This document shows positions 43,223 to 52,250 of a stretch of DNA of 64,000 nt, in pieces. The notes beneath the pieces are model-generated. The model had not been told where the DNA came from, did not search any database, and was given only the letters and a program-made list of their open reading frames with translations. Made by a program: the position numbers and the translations under genes. Each line of letters opens with the position of its first letter. The stretch's first letter is position 1. The DNA is from PHAA01 sp034678805 (GTDB lineage Bacteria > Bacillota > Syntrophomonadia > Syntrophomonadales > Syntrophomonadaceae): the NCBI GenBank assembly GCA_034678805.1, contig JAXDBN010000244.1, positions 1 to 64,000 of the forward strand, given 5' to 3'.

Positions 43223-43585
43223 ATGTATAAAATCAAGAGTAATGATCTGGGCGATATTACTGTCACGCGAGAAATGGTTGAAACCCTAGCTGGATTGGCG
43301 ACGATGGACTGTTATGGATTAGTTGGCATGGTTCCCCAAAATATTCAAAGCGGTATCACCAATATTCTAGGCATAGAATCGATACGTAAGGGTGTACAGG
43401 TAAGTTCTGCTGATAATGGTTTGGTTATTGATGTTTTTGTGATTGTGGCCTACGGTCTTAAGATACCGGAGGTAGCATCTAATGTAATGCAGAAGGTTAC
43501 CTATGTTTTAGAGAACAATGCCCAGATTCCCGTTGCTGCCGTAAATGTAAACGTAAAGGGAGTAAAAGTAATTACAGATAAATAG
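43223..43585 (+). CDS. Asp23/Gls24 family envelope stress protein (YloU-like)
   Basis: A 120-residue protein with the family core: VETLAGLATMDCYGLVGM, then GVQVSSADNGLVIDVFVIVAYG and VNVNVKGVKV at the end. Homologues sit at the membrane and affect cell-envelope stress. It is the first gene of the conserved yloU-fakA-recG run, 18 bases before the DAK2 gene. RBS GGAGGG. Confidence 0.92.
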   Translation: MYKIKSNDLGDITVTREMVETLAGLATMDCYGLVGMVPQNIQSGITNILGIESIRKGVQVSSADNGLVIDVFVIVAYGLKIPEVASNVMQKVTYVLENNAQIPVAAVNVNVKGVKVITDK

Positions 43586-43602
43586 TTGGGAGGATACGGG
43601 GT

Positions 43603-45225
43603 TTGAATTTGGATAGCATGACCGGTAGTGATCTGGCCCGGAGTGTAAAAGCGGGTTGCATTAGGTTGGAGCATAATCGCGATAAAGTGGACCTGCTCAA
43701 TGTATTTCCGGTGCCTGATGGAGATACCGGTACCAATATGTATTTGACGTTATTAGCAGCAGCCAAAGAAGCTGAAAAAAATGGCCATGAGCCTTTAGGC
43801 AGAGTTGCCAAGGCTGTTTCATTAGGATCTTTAATGGGGGCTCGTGGAAACTCAGGGGTCATTATGTCCCAAATATTTCGGGGTATGGCTAAGGTGTTGG
43901 AGGGTAAAACAGAGGCCAATGCGATTGATCTGGCTCAATCATTACGGGCAGGATCCGATACTGCTTACAAGGCAGTAATGAAGCCTGTGGAAGGTACTAT
44001 CCTCACGGTTATACGTGAAATAGCATCTACTTGTGAAAAGGAAGCCCATGCCGGTAATGATATTTTGGGTTCTCTGTTAGCAGGGACAGAGGAAGGGCTG
44101 AGAGTATTGGAAAAAACACCTACTATGCTTGCCATACTGAAAGAAGCTGGGGTAGTGGATGCGGGAGGACGGGGTCTGCTCTATTTCCTGGAAGGTTTTA
44201 TAGATGGCCTGGCCCAGGAAAAGGATATACACCTGGAAGACTATAAGGATAAATTATCTGTGCCGCTGGTTACCAAGGATGAAAAAGCTAATATTGAGTT
44301 GGATTTTAATTACTGTACTGAGTTGCTGCTCAAAGGCTCGGCCCTTGATCCAGATGATTTGAAGGATCATCTTGCTCCTTTGGGCGATTCAATGCTGGTA
44401 GTTGGTGATGAGGAACTGGTAAAGATTCATATTCATTCCAATCATCCGGGTAAGGTTCTGGAGACCTGTCTGCAGTTTGGCACAATAAGTGATGTTAAAA
44501 TTAACAATATGTTAGAAGAAGTCCATGAACAACGCCATAAATGGGAAGAGGATCAAGTAAAATCGGCCCATAAAATTGGGGTAGTGGCTGTAGCTGTGGG
44601 CGAGGGTATTAAAAAGATGCTGGAAAGCCTGGGGGTTGATGAAGTTGTGGAAGGCGGCCAGACCATGAATCCAAGCACAGAGGATTTGATCAGGGCTTGC
44701 GACCAGGTTGAAGCTGACCAAGTAATTATTCTGCCAAATAACAGCAATGTAATCATGACCGCTGAACAGGCCAAGCACCTGAGCAACAAAAAGCTGGAAA
44801 TTATTCCGACCCGATCAGTTATGCAAGCTATTAATGCCCTAATAGCTTATAACGAAGAGGGGGATTTAGAAAAGGTGGCAGAAGCCATGAGAAAGGAAAT
44901 CAATAATATCTCCTATGGAGAAGTTACATATGCGGTTAGAAGCTCTACCGTTAACGGTTTGGACATAAAAGAAGGGGATCATATTGGTTTGATTAATGAT
45001 AATATTGCGGTCCAAGGCGCCACCGCGGAAGAAGTTGCCCTGAGATTGCTGGAAGAAATGCAGGCCCAGGACCATGAGTTGTTAACCATATTCTATGGTT
45101 CTGATATGGAAGAAAAGGATGCTATGCAGCTCAAGGGAAGGGTAATGGGCCAATATCCAGACAGTGAAATAGAAATGCATTATGGCGGACAGCCCCACTA
45201 TAGTTATCTGCTTTCGGTTGAATAA
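43603..45225 (+). CDS. fakA: DAK2-domain fatty-acid kinase-like protein (FakA/YloV)
   Basis: The 540-residue protein has an N-terminal DAK2 (DhaL) kinase domain (VFPVPDGDTGTNMYLTL, LMGARGNSGVI, AGVVDAGGRGLLYFLEG with aspartates that bind Mg-ATP), a middle domain and a C-terminal DegV-like region. With a FakB partner, FakA phosphorylates free fatty acids for phospholipid synthesis. TTG start. In a fatty-acid oxidiser such salvage is plausible, but the gene is also ubiquitous in Firmicutes. No fakB is in view. Confidence 0.9.
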   Translation: MNLDSMTGSDLARSVKAGCIRLEHNRDKVDLLNVFPVPDGDTGTNMYLTLLAAAKEAEKNGHEPLGRVAKAVSLGSLMGARGNSGVIMSQIFRGMAKVLEGKTEANAIDLAQSLRAGSDTAYKAVMKPVEGTILTVIREIASTCEKEAHAGNDILGSLLAGTEEGLRVLEKTPTMLAILKEAGVVDAGGRGLLYFLEGFIDGLAQEKDIHLEDYKDKLSVPLVTKDEKANIELDFNYCTELLLKGSALDPDDLKDHLAPLGDSMLVVGDEELVKIHIHSNHPGKVLETCLQFGTISDVKINNMLEEVHEQRHKWEEDQVKSAHKIGVVAVAVGEGIKKMLESLGVDEVVEGGQTMNPSTEDLIRACDQVEADQVIILPNNSNVIMTAEQAKHLSNKKLEIIPTRSVMQAINALIAYNEEGDLEKVAEAMRKEINNISYGEVTYAVRSSTVNGLDIKEGDHIGLINDNIAVQGATAEEVALRLLEEMQAQDHELLTIFYGSDMEEKDAMQLKGRVMGQYPDSEIEMHYGGQPHYSYLLSVE

Positions 45226-45251
45226 ACCGTTTTTGGATCTAAGGAACAAAC

Positions 45252-47291
45252 ATGAAAAGACTAGCGGAAGACGTACAGTTCATCAAGGGTGTTGGTCCCC
45301 AGCGAAGTAAAATGCTTAACAAGCTGGGGATGACAACTATCTTCGATATATTTTGGAATGTACCGCGTACCTATTTGAATCGTAATAAGGTTGACAAAAT
45401 AATCACCCTGTCTGGAGGAGATGTGGTTAACATTAAGGGCCGCATTATTGCGACTAACAGTAACCGCACCAGACGGGGTTTTAATATCTTTAAGGCCAGA
45501 GTTGAAGACGATTCTGGAATGATTACCGCGGTTTGGTTTAATCAAGCTTATTTATCCCGGCAATTGAAGGTGGGACAAGATATTTTCTTAATGGGTAAGA
45601 TTAAGAACAATTATGGAAGTATTGAGATTTATCCCACTGAATTCGATATAATCGACTGCGAGGAAAGCGGTATTCCCATAATGCCAGTGTACCCCCTGAC
45701 TGAAGGGCTAACTCAGAAGAATATCCGCATGGTAATGCTTAACGCTCTTAAGAACTATCTCCCATCATATCCGGAAATATTAGATGAGAGTCTGCGCCAA
45801 CGTTATAATCTTTGCCATATTCAGGATGCCTTTCGCAACCTTCATTTCCCAACTTCAGGAAATGCTTATGTCATGGCCCGCCGGCGATTGGTTTTTGAAG
45901 AATTGCTTCTTTTTGAGCTGAATATTGCGCTGGACAAGTCTGAAGAAGAGGTTGTTGGGATTACTACCCATGTGCCTGGCAATGACATGGTCGAGCGTAT
46001 AATTTCCAGCCTGCCATATGAGTTGACCGGCGCCCAACAGAGGGTCATTAACGAAATATCTGCTGATATGACAACTCCTCTGCATATGAACCGTTTGCTG
46101 CAAGGTGACGTTGGATCGGGCAAAACAGTCATAGCTGCTTTGGCAATGGCCCGGGCAATATCTAGCGGATACCAGGCTGCCATGATGGTTCCGACCGAGA
46201 TACTGGCTGAACAACATTTTACCTCGCTTACTAAGATCTTTAATGGAACCGAAACAGTTATAGCCCGCTTAACCGGGGCAACACCAAGTGGTGAGCGGAA
46301 GCTGATCCTGGAGACTGTTGCCCGGGGTGGTATAGACATACTAGTTGGAACGCATGCTCTGATCCAGGATGAAGTTGCGTTTCAAAAGCTTGGATTAGCC
46401 GTGATTGATGAGCAGCACCGGTTTGGGGTGAGACAGAGGGCCAAATTGGGTAATAAAGGATTAATGCCCGACGTCCTGGTTATGACTGCTACACCAATTC
46501 CAAGAACGTTGGCACTGGCTTTATATGGTAATCTTAACGTCTCGGTCATTGACCAGATGCCTCCCGGGCGGCTGCCGGTCAAAACCATTTTTGTGTCTAA
46601 ATCCTCCAGGGAAAAGGCTTATAAGTTTATACATACGGAAATAAAAAAAGGCAGACAGGCGTATATTGTCTGTCCGCTGATTGAAGAATCCGAAAAGCAG
46701 GATTTACAAGCAGCAGAGTCTCTATATCAGGACTTACGCAAAAATGTGTTTTCCGATGTAAAGGTCGGTTTGTTGCATGGGCGCATGAAAGCCATTGAAA
46801 AGGAAAAAGTAATGGATTATTTTAAAGACGGGCTGATAGACGTCCTGGTGACAACCACGGTGATAGAAGTTGGGGTGGATATTAAAAACGCTTCCGTGAT
46901 GCTTATTGAACATGCAGAAAGATTTGGAATATCGCAACTGCACCAACTGCGTGGCAGAGTAGGACGTGGCCTGGAGCAAGCCTACTGCATCTTGGTCGGC
47001 AATCCTTTGACTGATGAATCCAGGCAGCGCTTGAAGGCTCTGGTTAGGACCAGTGACGGATTCGAGTTAGCCAATGAAGATCTGAATATTAGAGGCCCCG
47101 GTGATTTTTGGGGTATTAGGCAGCACGGGACTAACAATTTGAAGATCGCCAATTTATCAAATGACCAGGATATACTTCAAGATGTCTTGGAAGTATCAAC
47201 TTGTCTGATTAAGGATATTAAGGAAAAGGGTGAACTGGTTGATTATATTTACAGAAAATTCAATACGTCAGATTCAGTAGCCTTTAATTGA
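45252..47291 (+). CDS. recG: ATP-dependent DNA helicase RecG
   Basis: RecG reverses stalled forks and branch-migrates DNA junctions. The 679-residue protein has an N-terminal OB-fold wedge, Walker A GDVGSGKTVIA, the DEQHRFGVRQR motif, TATPIPRTLAL, and the helicase-end VIEVGVDIKNASVM and QLRGRVGRG. Normal length. It starts 26 bases after the fakA-like gene and ends at a terminator near 47349. Confidence 0.97.
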   Translation: MKRLAEDVQFIKGVGPQRSKMLNKLGMTTIFDIFWNVPRTYLNRNKVDKIITLSGGDVVNIKGRIIATNSNRTRRGFNIFKARVEDDSGMITAVWFNQAYLSRQLKVGQDIFLMGKIKNNYGSIEIYPTEFDIIDCEESGIPIMPVYPLTEGLTQKNIRMVMLNALKNYLPSYPEILDESLRQRYNLCHIQDAFRNLHFPTSGNAYVMARRRLVFEELLLFELNIALDKSEEEVVGITTHVPGNDMVERIISSLPYELTGAQQRVINEISADMTTPLHMNRLLQGDVGSGKTVIAALAMARAISSGYQAAMMVPTEILAEQHFTSLTKIFNGTETVIARLTGATPSGERKLILETVARGGIDILVGTHALIQDEVAFQKLGLAVIDEQHRFGVRQRAKLGNKGLMPDVLVMTATPIPRTLALALYGNLNVSVIDQMPPGRLPVKTIFVSKSSREKAYKFIHTEIKKGRQAYIVCPLIEESEKQDLQAAESLYQDLRKNVFSDVKVGLLHGRMKAIEKEKVMDYFKDGLIDVLVTTTVIEVGVDIKNASVMLIEHAERFGISQLHQLRGRVGRGLEQAYCILVGNPLTDESRQRLKALVRTSDGFELANEDLNIRGPGDFWGIRQHGTNNLKIANLSNDQDILQDVLEVSTCLIKDIKEKGELVDYIYRKFNTSDSVAFN

Positions 47292-47348
47292 TATCAGTCA
47301 ATAAACGTATAATATTCACGCTTAAAAATTTAAATAATGACCATCATA

Positions 47349-47380
47349 ATACTGCCGGAACAAATCCGGCAGTATTCTTT
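47349..47380 (+). terminator. Terminator after recG
   Basis: ATACTGCCGG (47349-47358) and CCGGCAGTAT (47366-47375) form a perfect 10-bp stem, followed by TCTTT. Confidence 0.85.
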
Positions 47381-47395
47381 GCTGGAGGTGACCGT

Positions 47396-47524
47396 ATGAT
47401 GAAGAAAAAACCTGTGGAAGAAAACGAAAACATGCAAAGTAACCAAAGTCTGCAAAAGGATTTGGAGAGGTTAAAGTTTGAGGTCGGACAGGAAATGGGC
47501 ATCAAACCTCAGCAAAAAAATTAA
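47396..47524 (+). CDS. Short SASP-like protein
   Basis: A 42-residue peptide (start ATG 47396 or 47399 after GGAGGTG). LQKDLERLKFEVGQEMGI matches the N-terminal half of alpha/beta-type small acid-soluble spore proteins, which includes the GPR cleavage site, but the DNA-binding C-terminal half (GSVGG-x-x-x-KKM) is missing. It is either a truncated SASP or a minor spore protein. It lies directly before a full SASP gene and in front of gpr. Confidence 0.55.
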   Translation: MMKKKPVEENENMQSNQSLQKDLERLKFEVGQEMGIKPQQKN

Positions 47525-47604
47525 AAGTAATGAAAAAACTGCTAGCATATAAGATTTAGCACAGGAAACAATATGACTAGAAAATATAAAGGAGGTGAAT
47601 TTAA

Positions 47605-47811
47605 ATGGCAAGTCGCAGCAATAGAATTTTGGTTCCTGAAGCAAGAGCTGGCATGGATCAGTTTAAAATGGAATCTGCTTCGGAGGTAGGGGTTACCTTA
47701 AAGCAGGGCTACAACGGAGATCTGACTTCAAGACAAGCTGGTTCCATAGGTGGCCAGATGGTCAAGAAGATGATCCAGTCCTATGAACAGGGTAAAACTG
47801 GCATGAAATAA
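47605..47811 (+). CDS. Small acid-soluble spore protein, alpha/beta type
   Basis: A 68-residue protein that coats and protects spore DNA. It keeps the family features: FKMESASEVGVTL around the GPR cleavage site and RQAGSIGGQMVKKMIQSYE in the DNA-binding half. RBS AAAGGAGG. Its gene faces gpr, whose protease degrades such proteins on germination. Confidence 0.9.
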   Translation: MASRSNRILVPEARAGMDQFKMESASEVGVTLKQGYNGDLTSRQAGSIGGQMVKKMIQSYEQGKTGMK

Positions 47812-47916
47812 TAGCATAAACAAAGCTAACCATACTAAATCGAACAGGCGGATGCTAAATATCCGCTTGTTTGCATTTCTGCATTTACTTAATCTAAATC
47901 AATCTGACGCCTGATA

Positions 47917-48882
47917 CTAGGTGGCATAAAGCTCAAGTTGTTCCTGAGAGATACCCGGGAATAGCGAGGTAGCAACACCCATCGCCAATATACGGGAGGT
48001 GTTCTCGATTATATCATCAATCTCCTTGGGGGTTACAGTCAGGCTGCCGCCAAAAAAGGATAGAATTGTCTGGATGGTATCATTAGCCCTGGATTCAACG
48101 AATGAAACTCCGTTATCTACGCAATATTGACGGATAGCCTGATTGGTGATGATAGCAGCGTTTACGATTGTCGGACAACCAATGGCGATTACTGGTATTC
48201 CTAATTGTTCCTGGTTTAGAGCCTGGCGTGAATTTCCTATTCCACTCCCGGGCTGGATACCGGTGTTACACATCTGAATTGTGGTTCCAATCCGTTCCAC
48301 GTTTTGGGCGGCAAGAGAATCTACTACTATCAAAACCGCTGGCTTGATATTATCCACTACGCCTTTAATTACATCAAAAGTTTCTAGTCCGGTTATTCCA
48401 AGAACACCTGGCGCTATACCACAGGTGGGACGCATCCCTTCTACCAGAGCATCAGGTGCATATTGATGATAATGACGGGTAATGGGACTATATTCTATGA
48501 ATTTGGGCCCGAGTGCATCCGGTGTGGCTCGCCAGTTACCAAGTCCCACCAACAGTACCACATCCTGTGGTTTTAATCCTTCTGGCAGCAACAACGGCAT
48601 ACTCTTGGCCATTGCTTGCACTATTTCTTGCTTTACATAAGGATCATTGATTTTGAGAGGCGGAGATTCAATGGTGATATAAGTACCGACCGGACGCCCC
48701 ATAGTCTGAGCGGCTTGTGGTTCTTTAATATCTATGGTGGTCACCTTGATTTGCTCAAGTTTTTCTACCTTTTCTTCCACACCTTGAATCTCACGATTTG
48801 CCGTGCCACGAACCAGATCCCGGGCTTCGACGGCTAGGTCAACATTCAGGTTGAACAGTTTCAATAAATCATTCACATTCAT
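47917..48882 (-). CDS. gpr: Germination protease GPR
   Basis: GPR degrades SASPs when a spore germinates; it is made as a zymogen that cuts its own N-terminal pro-sequence. The roughly 321-residue protein has TDLAVEAR-like NVDLAVEARDL, GLGNWRATPDALGP, TGIQPGSGIGNSRQ and a conserved ETFDVI. ATG 48882 follows GAGGAGG closely; GTG 48876 has better spacing. Longer in-frame start at 48915 lacks a ribosome site. It converges with the SASP genes. Confidence 0.93.
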   Translation of the reverse strand: MNVNDLLKLFNLNVDLAVEARDLVRGTANREIQGVEEKVEKLEQIKVTTIDIKEPQAAQTMGRPVGTYITIESPPLKINDPYVKQEIVQAMAKSMPLLLPEGLKPQDVVLLVGLGNWRATPDALGPKFIEYSPITRHYHQYAPDALVEGMRPTCGIAPGVLGITGLETFDVIKGVVDNIKPAVLIVVDSLAAQNVERIGTTIQMCNTGIQPGSGIGNSRQALNQEQLGIPVIAIGCPTIVNAAIITNQAIRQYCVDNGVSFVESRANDTIQTILSFFGGSLTVTPKEIDDIIENTSRILAMGVATSLFPGISQEQLELYAT

Positions 48883-48958
48883 AACCTCCTCGGGGTTTAT
48901 TATCATCATTTTCAATTAAATGTATCCATCCACCACAACAAATTAATTTTTCGCAATT

Positions 48959-48984
48959 AAAATGGCGACCGAAGTCGCCATTTT
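48959..48984 (-). other. Perfect inverted repeat with UUCG loop between gpr and rsmD
   Basis: An 11-bp perfect stem (48959-48969, 48974-48984) closes a CGAA loop on the plus strand, which reads as the very stable C(UUCG)G tetraloop on the minus strand. It lies in the shared upstream region of gpr and rsmD, about 77 bases before gpr. A leader hairpin of the gpr transcript or a weak terminator is possible. Confidence 0.6.
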
Positions 48985-49185
48985 GGGGAGAGGAGAATTT
49001 TGTAAAGTTGTTGGGGAGGGTTTGTTTACCGGTTATGTCCGGTAACCATATCTTTACCCTACATTTAGAATAATATTCATGGTAAGGACATTTTTTAATA
49101 AAATTTTTTCTGCTACAATCAGAATTAGCCATACAAAAAGAGGTAATTGCATGCTTAAATCGAAACATACAAAGGAGTAAAAATT

Positions 49186-49779
49186 TTGCGGATAATATCC
49201 GGTTCAGCTAAAGGCAGGAGATTAAAGGCACCTCCAGGATTAAATACCCGCCCCATAACCGACATGATTAAAGAAGCTTTGTTTAATGTATGGGGAAACA
49301 GGATTTATGAGGCGAAAATGCTCGACCTATTTGCCGGAAGCGGCAGCGTAGGTATTGAAGCACTCAGCCGCGGGGCTGAATATGTTGTGTTCGTCGATAA
49401 TTCAAACAGTGCGGTCAAAGTCATCCGCGAAAATTTAAATCATTGTAATTTTGAATCGGGATTTGATATTTATCGCGGTGATGTTTTTCAAGTTCTGAAA
49501 AGAATCGCTAATCGTTCGGCTAAGTTTGATTTGGTATATATAGATCCGCCTTTTACCCAGGACCACCTATTTAAAAAGGTAATGGAGTTGTTAAGCCAAT
49601 TAGATATTCTGGAATCCGATGGGATTGTAGTGATTAGAACCCCCCGCAAAAAGGACATGCCATCGTTTGAACCCTTGTACAAATACCGGCATGACAACTA
49701 CGGAGAATCCAGTTTGCATTATTATCGCAGGTATGAGGAGGAACCAAAAGATGATGGAAATATTTCGTATTCTGGATGA
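49186..49779 (+). CDS. rsmD: 16S rRNA (guanine(966)-N(2))-methyltransferase RsmD
   Basis: The 197-residue methyltransferase begins RIISGSAKGRRLKAPPG, has the SAM motif LDLFAGSGSVGIEALSRGA and the catalytic VYIDPPF. It methylates G966 of 16S rRNA. TTG start with AAAGGAG. It overlaps the next gene by 29 bases. Confidence 0.95.
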   Translation: MRIISGSAKGRRLKAPPGLNTRPITDMIKEALFNVWGNRIYEAKMLDLFAGSGSVGIEALSRGAEYVVFVDNSNSAVKVIRENLNHCNFESGFDIYRGDVFQVLKRIANRSAKFDLVYIDPPFTQDHLFKKVMELLSQLDILESDGIVVIRTPRKKDMPSFEPLYKYRHDNYGESSLHYYRRYEEEPKDDGNISYSG

Positions 49780-50212
49780 AATGGAGCTATTGCTTAAAGG
49801 CAGTAAGAAAATGCCCTTTACAGGAGGCAAGTCACTGGTAGAAACCAATCGATTTCTGGATAGAGTGGACCGGATCAGGGCCATCTTGCCTGAAGAGCTG
49901 GAAACAGCCAAACAGCTTATTTGTGAAAAGGATAGGATTGTTAACGAGGCATTTTCAGAGGCTAACCAGTATATCGAACAGTATAAAAACGAAGCAGCGC
50001 GTATGGTGGATGATAGCGAAATTACCAGAAATGCGATGAATGTAGCTGAAGAGATAATTGCCAAAAGCGAAAGAGTATCTCAGCAAATCAGGCGGGATGC
50101 AGAAGAATATGCAGATGGGGTTTTAGGTCATATCGAATATGTATTGCGCAAAGGACTTGATACAGTTGTACAGGGCCGGGATCAAATAAAAATAGAGATT
50201 GAGGACAAGTAA
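49751..50212 (+). CDS. Coiled-coil protein (ATPase/V-type subunit H-like)
   Basis: A 153-residue, almost wholly helical and charged protein (MEIFRILDEMELLLKGSKK then long Glu/Arg/Lys/Ala-rich stretches from 60 to 120), typical of the uncharacterised coiled-coil proteins found after rsmD in Clostridia. Function unknown. ATG 49751 follows GAGGAGG. Its stop codon touches the stop codon of the convergent ylbJ gene (TAATTA), leaving no spacer and no terminator. Confidence 0.6.
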   Translation: MMEIFRILDEMELLLKGSKKMPFTGGKSLVETNRFLDRVDRIRAILPEELETAKQLICEKDRIVNEAFSEANQYIEQYKNEAARMVDDSEITRNAMNVAEEIIAKSERVSQQIRRDAEEYADGVLGHIEYVLRKGLDTVVQGRDQIKIEIEDK

Positions 50213-51391
50213 TTAACGCTGGCTGCACCAAACCGCCGCCAGCATTAGAAAAATTATAAGTATACCAAAGAACATGCAGATAATCGATAGCATCCAAGCG
50301 TCAAAAGCGTAGATTACTTTATAAGCAAATGGAGGTCCTAGGTTCAGAGTTTCTATTGATTGGTTACCGAAAAATTTATAAATCAAAAAAACAATTACGC
50401 CTGACAAACATATTTGCGCAACACGAGCACGGATGTAAAACCAAAACCTTACTGGAATACCGGCTACAATACTCATTACCTGGGCAATTATCGACAGTCC
50501 ACTAAAGGCCAGGATTACGCTTACTACTACAAGTGATGGGAATAAGTTGCCAACGATAGAAGTTGCCGCTGCTTGCGATCCTAGGGTTATTTCGAAAAAA
50601 CCCATACAGAGACCATAAGCAAGCGGGTAGGTAAGGTTTATGAAACCAAAGATATTGGTCAGAACCTGGGCGATAAAACCAATTACACCCCATGCACAAA
50701 GCAAGCGGGTCAGCACGGAGAAGACAACAATAAAACCACCCACGGCCAGGATATTGTTAATCGCACCGTGGACAGACCTGCCCAGTATTTTGCCGATACC
50801 ATCTATTTCAGGACTGCTGAAAGCAATGGGGGGAATTGGGGCGGGGAGCTTGGATCGTAAATCAACACCGTCTGATTTAAACCTTAGGAGTAGACCTACT
50901 ATAAGATTGGATAAGTAATGACCGGCTGCCAGCCAATAGCCAATGGTGGGGCTGCCGAACATGCCCACTCCTACCGCCCCTATAATAAAGAGGGGACTGC
51001 AGTTGTTGGTAAATGAAACCAGCCGTTCTGCTTCATTATCACTAAGCAGGTTTTGTTCATATAATTGCCGGGTGAGTAAGGCTCCCACCGGAAAGCCGGA
51101 GGTAAATCCCATTACCACTACCAGGGAACTGCTGCCAGGCAGATTAAATAAAGGCCTCATGATAGGTTCAAGCCAGATTCCCAGTAAATGTACAAACCGC
51201 AGGCTCACCAGCAGTTCGGATACAACAAAGAATGGAAATAGTGCAGGAAGCACTGCTATGTACCATAATTTAAATCCAAATGACGCAGCTGCTACGGTTT
51301 CACGTGGATTTATCAACATGAATAAGGTTAATACTAGTATGAGTGAAGTGAAGAAATAGCGGGAATATTTACTCAATAAAATCCACCCCAT
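50213..51391 (-). CDS. ylbJ: Sporulation integral membrane protein YlbJ
   Basis: YlbJ is a multi-pass membrane protein needed for spore formation in Bacillus and widely conserved in spore formers. The 392-residue protein has about ten hydrophobic helices, the nucleoside-recognition (Gate) motif region TSGFPVGALLTRQLYE, and FTNNCSPLFIIGAVG. ATG 51391 lacks a clear ribosome site; TTG 51376, with GGGGTGG before it, is a possible real start. Confidence 0.9.
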   Translation of the reverse strand: MGWILLSKYSRYFFTSLILVLTLFMLINPRETVAAASFGFKLWYIAVLPALFPFFVVSELLVSLRFVHLLGIWLEPIMRPLFNLPGSSSLVVVMGFTSGFPVGALLTRQLYEQNLLSDNEAERLVSFTNNCSPLFIIGAVGVGMFGSPTIGYWLAAGHYLSNLIVGLLLRFKSDGVDLRSKLPAPIPPIAFSSPEIDGIGKILGRSVHGAINNILAVGGFIVVFSVLTRLLCAWGVIGFIAQVLTNIFGFINLTYPLAYGLCMGFFEITLGSQAAATSIVGNLFPSLVVVSVILAFSGLSIIAQVMSIVAGIPVRFWFYIRARVAQICLSGVIVFLIYKFFGNQSIETLNLGPPFAYKVIYAFDAWMLSIICMFFGILIIFLMLAAVWCSQR

Positions 51392-51454
51392 TCTAGTGTT
51401 TGGTTAATATATATGCAAACCTCCAGAAATCTTAGAATTAAGGGGATGAACAAC

Positions 51455-52240
51455 ATGGCTGATGACCCAAAAGTTGCACTCGTTTTGGGGGCTGGAAGTG
51501 CTAGAGGTCTTGCCCATATTGGTGTCCTGCAGGTGCTATTGGAAAACCAAATCGGATTCGACCTCATTGTGGGCAGCAGTATGGGGGCTATGGTGGGCTC
51601 AATTTACGCCAGTGGGGCTAACCTGTACATGCTTGACAAAATGATCGAAAACATGAATACCCGCTTATTACTCGATATAGGTGTACCCAAAATGGGATTT
51701 ATAGCTGGCAACAGAGTAGCCGAGTTTCTGGATTTGGTCACTAAGAAAAAGTTATTCTCTGAATTGGATTTTCCCGTAGCTGTTGTCAGTACAGATCTGG
51801 TAACCGGAAACAGGGTAGTGATGATAGAAGGATCAGTCAGCGAAGCAGTCAGAGCAAGTATATCGATTCCTGGTATTTTTATACCTCTCTTAAAGGATAA
51901 TATGGTCCTGGTAGACGGGGCCGTTAGTGACCGATTACCGATTGATGTTGCCCGGGAGATGGGTGCGGATCTGGTGCTTGCCGTGGATGTAACGTACGGA
52001 GCCGGGAAGAGAATGGAGTTTAACAATGCTATGGATGTTATCTTGGCCTCACTGGATATCATGGCTAAATACCATTTTGATACCGTTACCGAAGGAGCAG
52101 ACATTCTGATTCAACCTGCGGTTGGTCATATAAATCCCAAGGATTTCGACAAGTCCAGGGAAATCATTGACCTGGGAAGAAGAGCAGCTGAGGAAAAAGT
52201 ATTGGAGATAAAAAACAAGTTGTCCTCAATGGGGAAATGA
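51455..52240 (+). CDS. Patatin-like phospholipase (RssA-like)
   Basis: A 261-residue protein with the patatin dyad: the oxyanion loop LGAGSARGLAHIGVL (10-24), the nucleophile Ser42 in GSSMGA and Asp154 in VDGAVSD. It should hydrolyse acyl esters of phospholipids; the natural substrate is unknown. ATG 51455 is chosen because AAGGGG lies 9 bases ahead; ATGs at 51446 and 51413 are possible. It sits between ylbJ and tmcAL, both on the other strand. Confidence 0.87.
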   Translation: MADDPKVALVLGAGSARGLAHIGVLQVLLENQIGFDLIVGSSMGAMVGSIYASGANLYMLDKMIENMNTRLLLDIGVPKMGFIAGNRVAEFLDLVTKKKLFSELDFPVAVVSTDLVTGNRVVMIEGSVSEAVRASISIPGIFIPLLKDNMVLVDGAVSDRLPIDVAREMGADLVLAVDVTYGAGKRMEFNNAMDVILASLDIMAKYHFDTVTEGADILIQPAVGHINPKDFDKSREIIDLGRRAAEEKVLEIKNKLSSMGK

Positions 52241-52250
52241 CCAAACGTTT

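Noticed and set aside
50207..50218. Stop codons of two convergent genes touch (TAATTA)
   Set aside because: Compact gene end without further structure; not a signal in itself.
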